Both the position numbers and the translations under genes were made by a program. Positions 28,601 to 35,566 of a DNA stretch of 45,359 nt are shown piece after piece. The DNA comes from a virus. Under the pieces are notes generated by a model, which was not told the origin of the DNA, made no database searches, and saw only the letters and a program-made list of their open reading frames with translations. The stretch covers positions 1 to 45,359 of the IMG/VR virus record IMGVR_UViG_3300030101_004223; one strand, 5' to 3'. Positions within the stretch are counted from its first letter, which is position 1; each line of letters opens with the position of its first letter.

Positions 28601-28881
28601 CCTGTTTCACTAGACACAGACGCACTAACTTCTGGTGGTAAAGTTGGTGTACCTCCTAATACCATTTGACCCATCTGCGGCTGCTCCATTTGCATACGCA
28701 TAGTTTCATTCTGCCCCTTTAAAGCCTCTAGTGCTGCATAGCCCTTTTTCATATTCATGCGAGCAGCATTAGCCATAGGCCCTACAGGGTAGCGACTTAG
28801 TGTTTCTTCCTGCTTAGCAAGAAACTTTGCAATTTGGCTTGCTACTTCAGCAGGCGTTTGTTTCGACTTTTTCTTGCTCAT
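25609..28881 (-). CDS. Virion protein with GH19-type muramidase domain
   Basis: A 1090-residue protein. Residues about 94-255 form a GH19 chitinase/lysozyme-like domain, with candidate catalytic Glu127 (TSKESGG) and Glu136 (VERSYRN) and the family signature YRGRGLIQLTGKGNY (196-210). GH19 phage enzymes cut the glycan chains of peptidoglycan. Residues 330-380 are Pro/Ala-rich; a central Gly/Ala-rich hydrophobic stretch resembles membrane-active ejected proteins; a long Ala/Lys/Gln coiled coil (nt about 26,620-26,950) follows, and the C-terminal 150 residues are helical. It starts with an ATGA overlap. Location among ejected-protein genes suggests it opens the wall at DNA entry rather than acting as the endolysin. 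Confidence 0.75.
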   Translation of the reverse strand: MSKKKSKQTPAEVASQIAKFLAKQEETLSRYPVGPMANAARMNMKKGYAALEALKGQNETMRMQMEQPQMGQMVLGGTPTLPPEVSASVSSETGLTKGQLDMLNYLKNEAGYSDAIALAAVSVTSKESGGDSMAVERSYRNTAAGDIRGVNERFKEALADKTDAEIDKLKKDDEAFFNLVYENATGNNAPGDGYKYRGRGLIQLTGKGNYKRASQAIFGNDSLVENPDLLLDEAIAGQVAGWFTSTSGGGVAKYLDFDVSESNPSPEQLQQALNGAYATIASGGTLSKKKAQDSEFMAKNYNQYSVSMPKMQAFTETAIPAVSDSAAYNQAFSPNPPEAPAQTPEEPAATVTEEPAPQPPAQPSDNELMARSMGWTPETNISADRFMEKLEEAEKANPGKSLSFFPDAGVEDGGFFSTAGSIGLPAAPVVTERRRDAQGRPIFSSMIDKINYDNYNAGGEDFLRRGMDMTSSIHEATDDFARKFLQPTLYTGLALGTLGASTGLSQIPAVARAAQAATNLGARALTSAGEFGTALNTVGGQFARGSIYNAPGFLGSASLAGGISSGIMGATGDLGLTDRENAFEVANNPNYTPAQKAAHFATLGIELSPVVFKSPTAIRNIFRGRPSDFPGSYASFLNAKRALNLGADDATAVANKAEDAYQAARATRVGSTGTAVKAGKADLKASNLQKKAAEAQDEVANATSTAQARAKQAKADKAAGKAAKAQAKADKAKAADNAALKQQQAANARRLNARGRAGVADDELATFNQRYNAAAEPLTLSPLQRLPVQAAGIVEAANRIPALMRNTEVDPVNVNPVNVQVGNTTMPAPASDPVTVPSVANRPELVGGQPPVPENTVSTGDGLETRFEDGETPVQGQTGTGTTTDGTASMTPDTFSFNMGRGNLMMGIPAAAALGSAAIQGRALQQMQAPVAPITTDIPAFNYQSTIGQQLQDVRDSTQAMSRADGMSETARAAMRGSLLGERFRQEQRLQTADNAARQQARRSYDALAAQMRQSNNALRNQYLNDARTFRNDMTQAQADIRQAPLDVGANFAQDYLKNIYFPQQSLAIEQVGRMGQYGLPQSVEEEQNP

Positions 28882-30617
28882 GAGATCATAGATAAAATAG
28901 AAGATGGGTCAAACCGCATCTCTTTAGCGTCACTAAATACATAGGGACTATCCTGTACTTGACCCATTTGGTCTACAAAGGGTTCGGTTGCGCCACGTGT
29001 AGGTATACCGCCCATTTCATGAGACGGGCCTGCACCTTCATACAAGTTGTTACTCTTACGCTTATACGTGCCTTGTCCAATAGCGATTGGAGGATCATTA
29101 GGCCCTGCTAAGATTACTTCGCTTTTTTCTGTTTCGTAATCAACTGAACCTCCATGTTCATAGTACCCAGCACCAATACCATTTTGATCATAGGTGCTCA
29201 ATACCTGTGTGCTAAAGTTCTTTGCAGAATCTTGATTTGCTGCCGTCCTTTCAGCTTTTGCCTCTTCTAGTGCTTGTAGATATTGATTCTTTTCTCGATG
29301 ATGATTAAGTAAACTCTTACCTAAACCAAAAGCTCCACCAATAATAGCCCCAGGTAATCCAAACTGTGCTCCCATACCTGCTCCTTCTAGTACGCCCCCA
29401 AATCCATCGGCTAAGGAAAAAGCGTCTGTGGGTCTAGAATCCGGATTTTGTGACAAAGATCGAAGTAGACTTCCTGCAGTACCAAGTCCTGCTCCTAAAG
29501 CAGCACGGTTAGCATTTATCTTATTTTGCTCTTGAATCTGATTCATCAACTCAACCCCTGTTAAGTCTTGAAATATTTGACCGCCTTCTGAATATTTAGG
29601 GACGTTACGTCCACCATACCGTTGTAGCATTTGCATAGTTTCATTTGCAGGGTAAGCCCCAAAAAGCAAAGGGTTAGTTTCTAAATTATATGCAGCGGAT
29701 TGATTTGCTATATTAGTATTAGTCATACGACCTCGATATTTTCTTGCTAAGTCTTTAGCACTTAACTCGCGATCATATAGGGTATCACTCATGTTGCCGC
29801 CCATAACAGAGTATACAGGATTACCGTCTGCATCCATCGTGATGTCTGTGATAATATCACTGTGACTATCGTAGCTCTGACCCTCTTTTGCCTGGCGCTT
29901 AAAGAATCCGAATTTTTTATTGCCTGTCTTCTTGCCACGACCACGAAAAAGAATATCACCTATCTGATAGTCACTTCCTCTTCTAGCAGGTGAGGCCTCA
30001 TAGCTGCCTTCTCCTTGTAATGCCCGGTTTATATAATCGGAGTGCCGCGTGCTTCCCTCAAAGCTTGGGTCATATGCCTGCGCAAGGTTAGTTACAGTGC
30101 CTGCACTCCATGCAGTACCAAGCCTGTTTTTTTCTGCATTTTCAGGCAATACCACATCTTCCATAAACCTAGGAATAAACCGGTAATTCTCTGGTTCATC
30201 CGGCATACCCTCAGGCAAATATTTATAGTTGTAGTCTGTTTGCTTATTTTTAAAGCGTCCTCCCAACAACTCGTTATCAATAAAGCCTGCAACACGTGGG
30301 TCGTACTCTTTCATAAACTCCCCACGAGCATTTGTAAAACGGTTCCTTAAATTTTGTGCTTGCATTGCCAGCATTTGTTGCCGGATATACATAGGGTCAT
30401 TTTGCAACTCCATAGGAATTGCAGGATTAGATTCAGGAAGAGGATCACCCGTAGGATTACCTCCAAGATATTTCTTGTTTCGTGCAGGCTCTATAGTAAA
30501 ATTCTTTGGACGCTTCTTTGCTTTAGGTTTAGGACGTTTCTTCCCATCCGGACCAGTACCAAGTACTAGATCAGTTAGATTACGACGTTCACACCTATGT
30601 CCATTGAATTTTTTCAT
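28878..30617 (-). CDS. Virion protein with DUF2272 (CHAP/NlpC-like) domain
   Basis: A 579-residue protein whose ATG at 30617 overlaps the previous stop (TAATG); a GTG six bases earlier is less likely. The N-terminus is very basic (PDGKKRPKPKAKKRPK). Residues about 165-286 match DUF2272: GTAWSAGTVTNL, STRHSDYINRAL (189-200), YQIGDILFRGRG (217-228), SHSDIITDIT (251-260) and VMGGNMSDTL (271-280). This family is related to papain-like cell-wall amidases, but I see no Cys at the WSAG position, so activity is uncertain. Residues 370-450 are Ala/Gly-rich and hydrophobic. The C-terminus carries a GPSHEMGGIP motif and nearby acidic residues that I recall from other Bacteroidota phage virion proteins. 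Likely ejected or tail-associated. Confidence 0.65.
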   Translation of the reverse strand: MKKFNGHRCERRNLTDLVLGTGPDGKKRPKPKAKKRPKNFTIEPARNKKYLGGNPTGDPLPESNPAIPMELQNDPMYIRQQMLAMQAQNLRNRFTNARGEFMKEYDPRVAGFIDNELLGGRFKNKQTDYNYKYLPEGMPDEPENYRFIPRFMEDVVLPENAEKNRLGTAWSAGTVTNLAQAYDPSFEGSTRHSDYINRALQGEGSYEASPARRGSDYQIGDILFRGRGKKTGNKKFGFFKRQAKEGQSYDSHSDIITDITMDADGNPVYSVMGGNMSDTLYDRELSAKDLARKYRGRMTNTNIANQSAAYNLETNPLLFGAYPANETMQMLQRYGGRNVPKYSEGGQIFQDLTGVELMNQIQEQNKINANRAALGAGLGTAGSLLRSLSQNPDSRPTDAFSLADGFGGVLEGAGMGAQFGLPGAIIGGAFGLGKSLLNHHREKNQYLQALEEAKAERTAANQDSAKNFSTQVLSTYDQNGIGAGYYEHGGSVDYETEKSEVILAGPNDPPIAIGQGTYKRKSNNLYEGAGPSHEMGGIPTRGATEPFVDQMGQVQDSPYVFSDAKEMRFDPSSILSMIS

Positions 30618-30916
30618 TAGCACTTCCAGCGACGGCGAGCTTGCCTAATTCTTGAGTTTGGATTGTTACGTGTCTTTGCACTAGAGCGCTTAAGTTGACC
30701 TAATGACCGTGCGCAGTAAGACTTACGACGCTTAGCTGCCTTGCTGCCTTTCTTAACCTTACCCGTTACAGCTGTCTTGAGTTTGCTACCTGGGTTTGCC
30801 TTACGGTATGCACGTACTCCTTTAGCAGTCATGCCTGCTCCCGACTTTGTAGGTCGGTAGTTAGCCCCTTTACCTTTTGTAGTGCGGCGAATCGGTTTGT
30901 CTCTTTTGCGTGGCAT
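30617..30916 (-). CDS. Small basic protein, DUF6321-like
   Basis: A 99-residue, extremely Lys/Arg-rich protein (MPRKRDKPIRR start, ARRRWKC end). The central stretch AGMTAKGVRAYRKANPG, then KLKTAVTGKV, KAAKRRKSYCARS and a short C-terminal tail is the pattern I associate with DUF6321 proteins of marine phages and other viruses. No catalytic motif is visible. The charge suggests DNA or RNA binding, for example neutralising packaged or ejected DNA. The start overlaps the thioredoxin-like gene's stop (TGATG) and the stop overlaps the DUF2272 gene, so it is expressed with the ejected-protein genes. Confidence 0.65.
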   Translation of the reverse strand: MPRKRDKPIRRTTKGKGANYRPTKSGAGMTAKGVRAYRKANPGSKLKTAVTGKVKKGSKAAKRRKSYCARSLGQLKRSSAKTRNNPNSRIRQARRRWKC

Positions 30917-31281
30917 CAGAAGTCGCTCATTATAATTTCATCAATGTCGTTTTGTATGGTTGCTGCATCGACTTCAAGCTGCATCATAATGTTTGCTTGA
31001 TATCGCTTGATTTCTTCACCTTCATTAAAAATAATGATGGTAGGTACTACTACTATTTTGTGTTCTACCTGCTGTTGCGGATCAGACGCAATATCTACAC
31101 GTTTGCCCTTGCAGTCTTTTAAAGACTCAATCCATGGGACACTGTTCTGCTTATTGAAGTTTGCATTAAACTCTACAACGCAAAGGCCTTCGTATAAGTT
31201 TTCGGTATCAACTACCGAAGGCGTAGAAATTACTACAGCTCCGATAACAAATGTAGCTATAAATGCGGTAAAGAACTTCAT
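30916..31281 (-). CDS. Thioredoxin-fold protein lacking CxxC, exported or membrane-anchored
   Basis: A 121-residue protein. Residues 1-20 form a hydrophobic export or anchor segment (FFTAFIATFVIGAVVI). The rest follows the thioredoxin pattern: strand LCVVEFNA, helix, strand KRVDIA, then the cis-proline strand VVVPTIIIF and EGEEIKRYQ. The position of the usual WCxxC is taken by NFNKQNSVPW, so no redox-active cysteine pair exists at that site. It cannot act as a classical disulfide exchanger and may be a binding or scaffold protein in the periplasm. It sits between a membrane-anchored coiled-coil gene and a basic-protein gene. Confidence 0.6.
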   Translation of the reverse strand: MKFFTAFIATFVIGAVVISTPSVVDTENLYEGLCVVEFNANFNKQNSVPWIESLKDCKGKRVDIASDPQQQVEHKIVVVPTIIIFNEGEEIKRYQANIMMQLEVDAATIQNDIDEIIMSDF

Positions 31282-31285
31282 GGTA

Positions 31286-31573
31286 TTACTGTCTTAAGTC
31301 ATCAATCTTCTCCTCAATCCTTTTAATGTCCTCTTTGATTTCAATTACGTCTTCCTGAGTGCTCATGATTGTTTGGCGTACCAGCTGATCTTTCATATCA
31401 AACTCCATACGTGTAATCTCTGGGTCTGGAGGCACTGGCAGCTCTTTTGCCTCAGCAATGTCCGCCTGCAGTACAAACCACATACTGATTACTACACTCA
31501 ATCCCGCACCAATACCGAGCAGCGTCTTGATGCTGACCTGAAAGCTGGTATCCTCATTTAACTCCTTAGCCAT
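31286..31573 (-). CDS. Small membrane protein with C-terminal coiled coil, 95 aa
   Basis: The ATG at 31573 (MAKELNEDTS) is chosen, two bases after the stop of the barrel gene; a longer frame exists upstream but overlaps that gene. One transmembrane helix spans about residues 15-36 (IKTLLGIGAGLSVVISMWFVL), then a Pro-rich hinge (ELPVPPDPE) and a charged helix ending IKEDIKRIEEKIDDLRQ, a likely coiled coil. The architecture (inner-membrane anchor plus periplasmic coiled coil) resembles i-spanins and also uncharacterised membrane proteins I recall from marine phages. A lysis-related or surface-cassette role is possible; no partner o-spanin was identified. Confidence 0.6.
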   Translation of the reverse strand: MAKELNEDTSFQVSIKTLLGIGAGLSVVISMWFVLQADIAEAKELPVPPDPEITRMEFDMKDQLVRQTIMSTQEDVIEIKEDIKRIEEKIDDLRQ

Positions 31574-31575
31574 AA

Positions 31576-32619
31576 TTAATAAATTACATAGTTTACACCT
31601 ACTGAAAACATGTGCCACTGCCGGTTCCAATACCGGTGAAATGTACCCTCACCGAATATCCCAAGACTGCGAGTGATTCTCCAGCCGCTGATAAGACCAA
31701 TAGACATGTCAAGCCATTGGTTGCTACCAACAAGGTTGTTGTATGAGTAAGGGTTAGTTGTAGCCAAATGAATAGGGTAGAAGTTTGTCCAGCTATGAAT
31801 CCACAGATCCTTGCTGTTCTGGTAGTAGTCAAAGCCAATTACCGCACTGTGACACCACTGTGCAGGCAGCTCATTGCGCTTCTGAGCTACGTAGTCTGAC
31901 AATACCTGTGGAATTACTACCTCCCGCCATACATCAATACTATTTGCTACAACTGCACCATCAGGGTCAATAAACTCCTGTGTAGCAAAGTCTACACTGT
32001 AACCCTGGTCAAGTGCCAACGACGTGTAGTGTATAGAGTTGTTTGCTTCTACCCATTCAGCAATAGGATCATAACCATATGCCTCTGAGATACGCTGAGC
32101 AATACCAACGTTGAATGAAATCTTGCCTTTGCTGTTGAGCCGGAGACGCTGACTAGCTTCAGTATAGCCTACATCTGCAAATCCATCTTCGAGGTACTCA
32201 ACCTTTGCAAGCCACCGCTTTGCTACATACCGCAAGAAGTGATGCTGATTGACACGTGAGATACCCTGCTGACGTCTGTAGTCAATCTCCGCTAAAAACT
32301 CAAAGCCTTGGCGCTTACCAATTGTAGCATCATCGCCATATGTTTTTTCAGTACCATCATAAAACACATTAGCTCGATTCTCGTAGCCAAAACGTGCAAT
32401 CTTACGAATGCCCAAAGTCAGGCTGTAGTCAAACGGCGTTTCAATCTGCTCGTACAGTACTGTATTACCGTCAATAGAGTATGCTTCTGTTGTTGCCAAA
32501 GAGTTGTTGCCATTGGCTGCAGCATACAGCGTAGAGAACTTGAACAGGTTGTCAAACACTCCCTGTCCAACACACATAGCTGGCAGGACACAGAACAGTA
32601 ATGCTACCAAAAGTCTCAT
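31576..32619 (-). CDS. Outer-membrane beta-barrel-like protein with signal peptide
   Basis: A 347-residue protein from ATG at 32619 (MRLLVALLFCVLPAMCVGQ), which overlaps the previous stop (ATGA); the open frame extends further but the signal peptide fixes this start. The mature part alternates polar and hydrophobic/aromatic residues in short segments (YSLTLGIRKIARFGYENRANVF, GFEFLAEIDYRR, MSIGLISGWRI) and ends MFSVGVNYVIY, a terminal aromatic beta strand typical of outer-membrane barrels. I recall similar proteins (a GIRKIARFGYE...FYDG motif) in other marine phages; this was not checked. It probably inserts in the host outer membrane late in infection, perhaps with the T9SS protein encoded directly upstream. 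No resemblance to PorP/SprF was obvious. Confidence 0.65.
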   Translation of the reverse strand: MRLLVALLFCVLPAMCVGQGVFDNLFKFSTLYAAANGNNSLATTEAYSIDGNTVLYEQIETPFDYSLTLGIRKIARFGYENRANVFYDGTEKTYGDDATIGKRQGFEFLAEIDYRRQQGISRVNQHHFLRYVAKRWLAKVEYLEDGFADVGYTEASQRLRLNSKGKISFNVGIAQRISEAYGYDPIAEWVEANNSIHYTSLALDQGYSVDFATQEFIDPDGAVVANSIDVWREVVIPQVLSDYVAQKRNELPAQWCHSAVIGFDYYQNSKDLWIHSWTNFYPIHLATTNPYSYNNLVGSNQWLDMSIGLISGWRITRSLGIFGEGTFHRYWNRQWHMFSVGVNYVIY

Positions 32620-34790
32620 TGCTTTACAATTTTGATGTTGTACGTGCGGAGATATGCATACACCTGAAGGTTGTATACTCCTGCAGGCCATAGGTCTGTG
32701 TCAATACGTGTATCCATTCCCTCGTACATCAGCTGCCCCTGCATATTGTAACACATGATTGTTTCCAAGTTTGCACAGCTGATATTCAATACATTACGTA
32801 CAGGGTTCGGATATACTCTAATCGTATGGTCGATCTCTGCAACATCTGTAGGCCATCCTGCCTCACAATAAGTATGCAGCTCTTGACAACTACCATCCCA
32901 TTGAGTATTGCAGCAGTAGGGATCAACTTCAATTACCCAAGCGTAACAAGAATCATTGAGCCAATACGGTTGACCTGGACCTGTAACACATCCAGCATCA
33001 TATAAGCATTCTATATTATTTGCTACATTTGCCTGTACACTAAAGTTATAAGCATTCAAGTCCATACAACCCGTAACTACATCTATGCAACTCCCATTGT
33101 CGGTGTTTGCATCTTCATTGTAGTTGAAAGCCGTAGAATCAGTACAACCATTAATAATGGGAATGCACGAACCATTATCTGTATTTGCACTCGGGTTATA
33201 ATTGAACTGCGTGGGATCAGTGCAACCAAAGATGTAGGGAACACAATCTCCTGGGTCTGTAGCCAAGAGGTTATAGTTAAATGCAGTCGCGTCCATACAG
33301 CCGGTAATCTCCAGCTCATCGCAGACCCCATCTTGGTCAGCATCAAAAATGCACTCGTTCATGCAGTTGTAGAACTCAATAGGCAACGTGCAGTCTCCTT
33401 CAACATTAGCCTCAAAGTTGTAATTACAGCCTTCGGGGTTCATACACCCAAGTACCGGTTCGATACAGAAGTCTTGACAGAAAGGAACCCCATCATAGCG
33501 GTAGGGAAACTTTTTAATAGCATCATTCCAAGGATTAGTGCCTCCCTCCACAACGATACCTTGAGGCCCTTCGATAAAGAAGCCGCATTGAGCACTAGTC
33601 GTTTCAGCATTTCCACCAGTAAAAAACACAACTTGGACTTGCTCTCCGGAATACAGCGGGATGTCGAAACTTACTTCCACGCCATCCTCAGGCCCCATTT
33701 CATAGGGACCGAATATCTCATCCCCTTGGATAACGCCTAACCAGCTTCCAAACCATCCATCGCCAAGACCATCTAAGAGTGTCAGCGTAAAGTCACAGCT
33801 ATCTGCAGTTTCCAGCACATTAGCCAATGAATCATAGTTGAGTGCTGTAGAGTCTGTACAGCCATAAATTATTGGTGTAGCACATGACCCGTCATCCGTA
33901 ACTGCCGTAGGTACATACTCAACATACGCAGGGTCTGTACACCCTTCTTCCAAAGCACATGGTTCTACATACAGTTCAACCTCTAGATCGTACTGAAAGT
34001 CTGGTTCTGGTAAGACCCACAAAGGCTGCTCACATGCACCAATAATAACAGTGCCATCTACCCCACCCCAAAAAGCCCCGTTCAATCCATCACCATAGGT
34101 ATCTTGTATCCTATAGGTAATAGTTGTGTAGTTCGTAGCACACACGTTAGCATGGATAGGAATACCTGGTGTTACGCCTTGATACTCTCCAATTGATACA
34201 GAGTAAAGCGTATCCCCTTCATTATCTAGTAAGTCCCAACTTGTTTCTCCAGGATAATTGTCTGGAACTACAGTTACCGTCACCTGCGTTTCGTCAGAGC
34301 TGCAGTTTGCATCCTCAATAACAAGACACCCTGTATCAAACGTAGCCCATGGATTGTAGTCTAAAGCTTCCGGGTTAGTACAGCCTGGTATGCCACCACA
34401 TGGCAAGCAGGACTCCCAACAAAATGCAGGTAGAGTCGTAGGGCCACTGACATCAATTACACGGTTGACGAAACCATTATTGTCGAACAAAAAACAAGGC
34501 AACTCAGAAACACCTACCGGTAATTCCTGAACCGCCCAATTATCTGCAGAGAACTTCCACAAGTGTGTACCTGCAGGCATATCTACTGTAATCTCCCATA
34601 CTCCATCATCATCATCATCTGACATAGCCCAGCAGTTACCACACCAACCATTAGCCGTAGAGTTGACCTCAGGAGTAACAATACTTTCTGGGTGAGGGCC
34701 ATTTAGATCAAGCTCAAATGTAACCGGGTACAGCTGGGCCAGACTAAGAAATGGCGTATAACAGATCAAGAGTAGAAGCAAATGCCTCAT
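32616..34790 (-). CDS. Secreted multidomain surface protein with T9SS type A sorting domain
   Basis: A 724-residue protein starting at ATG 34790 (MRHLLLLLICYTPFLSLAQ, signal peptide). The N-terminal 100 residues resemble carbohydrate-binding/AMPK-type beta modules of Bacteroidota (a VWEITVDMPAGTHLWKF strand pair). Eight Cys-rich GC[TM]-x-x-x-A-x-N-Y repeats occur between residues about 135 and 600, the last four in tandem, and FDADQDGVCDELE resembles a calcium-binding thrombospondin-type loop. From about residue 655 the C-terminus IRVYPNPVRNVLNISC...YNMQGQLMYEG...WPAGVYNLQVY ending NIKIVKQ is a classic T9SS type A sorting domain. The protein should be exported and released or anchored at the host surface. 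The start overlaps the previous stop by one base. Confidence 0.88.
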   Translation of the reverse strand: MRHLLLLLICYTPFLSLAQLYPVTFELDLNGPHPESIVTPEVNSTANGWCGNCWAMSDDDDDGVWEITVDMPAGTHLWKFSADNWAVQELPVGVSELPCFLFDNNGFVNRVIDVSGPTTLPAFCWESCLPCGGIPGCTNPEALDYNPWATFDTGCLVIEDANCSSDETQVTVTVVPDNYPGETSWDLLDNEGDTLYSVSIGEYQGVTPGIPIHANVCATNYTTITYRIQDTYGDGLNGAFWGGVDGTVIIGACEQPLWVLPEPDFQYDLEVELYVEPCALEEGCTDPAYVEYVPTAVTDDGSCATPIIYGCTDSTALNYDSLANVLETADSCDFTLTLLDGLGDGWFGSWLGVIQGDEIFGPYEMGPEDGVEVSFDIPLYSGEQVQVVFFTGGNAETTSAQCGFFIEGPQGIVVEGGTNPWNDAIKKFPYRYDGVPFCQDFCIEPVLGCMNPEGCNYNFEANVEGDCTLPIEFYNCMNECIFDADQDGVCDELEITGCMDATAFNYNLLATDPGDCVPYIFGCTDPTQFNYNPSANTDNGSCIPIINGCTDSTAFNYNEDANTDNGSCIDVVTGCMDLNAYNFSVQANVANNIECLYDAGCVTGPGQPYWLNDSCYAWVIEVDPYCCNTQWDGSCQELHTYCEAGWPTDVAEIDHTIRVYPNPVRNVLNISCANLETIMCYNMQGQLMYEGMDTRIDTDLWPAGVYNLQVYAYLRTYNIKIVKQ
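33006..33302 (-). repeat. Four tandem GCTDxxAFNYN repeats in the T9SS protein
   Basis: Exactly 99 residues form four consecutive units of 22-26 residues, each starting GC[TM]D and containing FNYN or YNF, then ANxDNGSC or a variant. The paired cysteines probably form a disulfide within each unit. Further, more divergent single units occur between 33,300 and 34,385. Such repeats are typical of secreted proteins of marine Bacteroidota. Confidence 0.85.
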
Positions 34791-34987
34791 CACGTACCTA
34801 CTTTTTTCTGCGCCATTTTATGTGACGCAGTAAATGTTGCACCCTTTTTCATAGCATCGACCATAGCTTTAATATGCTTCTTGGTATGATGTACAGAATG
34901 CTTTTTAAGAGTAGTAGCTTGTCTAGATGTAAGCCCTTTCGTTGAAACACCTTTTACAGTTTTCACTGTTCTACTTTTTGCTGGCAT
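34790..34987 (-). CDS. Small basic His/Lys-rich protein, 65 aa
   Basis: The ATG at 34987 (MPAKSRTVKTVKG) is chosen because it follows a 19-base A/T-rich gap after the DUF5872-like gene; the open frame upstream overlaps that gene. The protein is rich in Lys, Thr and His (KKHSVHHTKKHIKAMVDAMKKG), has no acidic cluster and ends KKVGT. The helix HIKAMVDAMKKGATF may be amphipathic. It is the fourth of four adjacent small basic proteins and ends with a one-base overlap on the T9SS protein gene. A DNA-binding virion protein is the most natural guess. No family recognised. Confidence 0.55.
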   Translation of the reverse strand: MPAKSRTVKTVKGVSTKGLTSRQATTLKKHSVHHTKKHIKAMVDAMKKGATFTASHKMAQKKVGT

Positions 34988-35006
34988 AATTAAAGTTTTT
35001 GATTTG

Positions 35007-35297
35007 TTATCGTCGCTTACGACGTTTCGTAGTGGTGCGCTTCTTACGGCGCTTGACTGGAGACACCCGTGTAGGCTTACCACCGGGGTTACCTTTTCTT
35101 ATCTTCTCACTAACCTTTCGACGCTTCTCGGATTTAGACATCTCACCGGTCGTCTTAGGGGTCTTAGAATTAACACGCTTGCTTGGACGACAGTAAGGGT
35201 AAGGCCTCTTAGACCCACCCTTCGCCGACTTACGTCCGCATGCTTTACCAGTACGGACATCTTTCCATTCTTCTTTAAACCACCTACGCAGGCTCAT
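35007..35297 (-). CDS. Small basic protein, DUF5872-like
   Basis: A 96-residue protein. The first half, WFKEEWKDVRTGKACGRK and then GGSKRPYPYCRPSKRVNS, matches the DUF5872 pattern (Trp-rich start, TGKxCGR, YPxCRP), known from phages and large DNA viruses. The two Cys may bind metal. The second half is a disordered basic tail ending KRRKKRTTTKRRKRR. The composition strongly suggests nucleic-acid binding. The start overlaps the previous stop (ATGA). The function of the family is unknown; position after the muzzle-like gene points to a virion component. Confidence 0.7.
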   Translation of the reverse strand: MSLRRWFKEEWKDVRTGKACGRKSAKGGSKRPYPYCRPSKRVNSKTPKTTGEMSKSEKRRKVSEKIRKGNPGGKPTRVSPVKRRKKRTTTKRRKRR

Positions 35298-35566
35298 CGC
35301 TTACGTGTTGTGCGACGTTTTTTGCGTGTCACTGGTTTACGAGTTACTGGCTTGCGCACAGTACGCCGCTTAGTAGTGGCAGTAGTAGTACCACCATACT
35401 TCTTTTTCTTGCCCTTCTTGTACCCAGAGGCAGTCTTCTTCTTTCCAGAAGAGTCGGGCATTTTACCTTTGCAGACCTGCACAGCGTAGCCATTGGCATA
35501 CGCAGAAGGGTATACCTTGAACTTACGTTTTGCAGCTGCTTTGCCTCGTGCGCAAAGCTTGCCCAT
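35294..35566 (-). CDS. Small basic protein with KxPSAYAN motif and protamine-like tail
   Basis: A 90-residue protein. Residues 1-36 contain KLCARGKAAAKRKFKVYPS, then AYANGYAVQVCKGK, a pattern I recall in small virion-associated proteins of cyanophages and large DNA viruses (Cys...KRKF.VYPSAYAN...CKG). Residues 37-90 are a low-complexity Lys/Arg/Thr tail with a duplicated RKPVT unit, ending RKKRRTTRKR, reminiscent of protamines or histone H1 tails. It overlaps its upstream neighbour by one base and its downstream neighbour by four. Probable DNA condensation or virion DNA-binding role, inferred from composition only. Confidence 0.7.
   Translation of the reverse strand: MGKLCARGKAAAKRKFKVYPSAYANGYAVQVCKGKMPDSSGKKKTASGYKKGKKKKYGGTTTATTKRRTVRKPVTRKPVTRKKRRTTRKR

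Noticed and set aside
31576-32619. Barrel protein as a PorP/SprF T9SS component
   Set aside because: It lacks the N-terminal pattern and motifs I associate with PorP/SprF. Only the general outer-membrane barrel call is supported.
31576-34790. Surface cassette as contaminating host chromosome or a mis-assembly
   Set aside because: The genes share the orientation and the TGATG/ATGA overlaps with flanking phage genes, and no junction or mobile element is visible.
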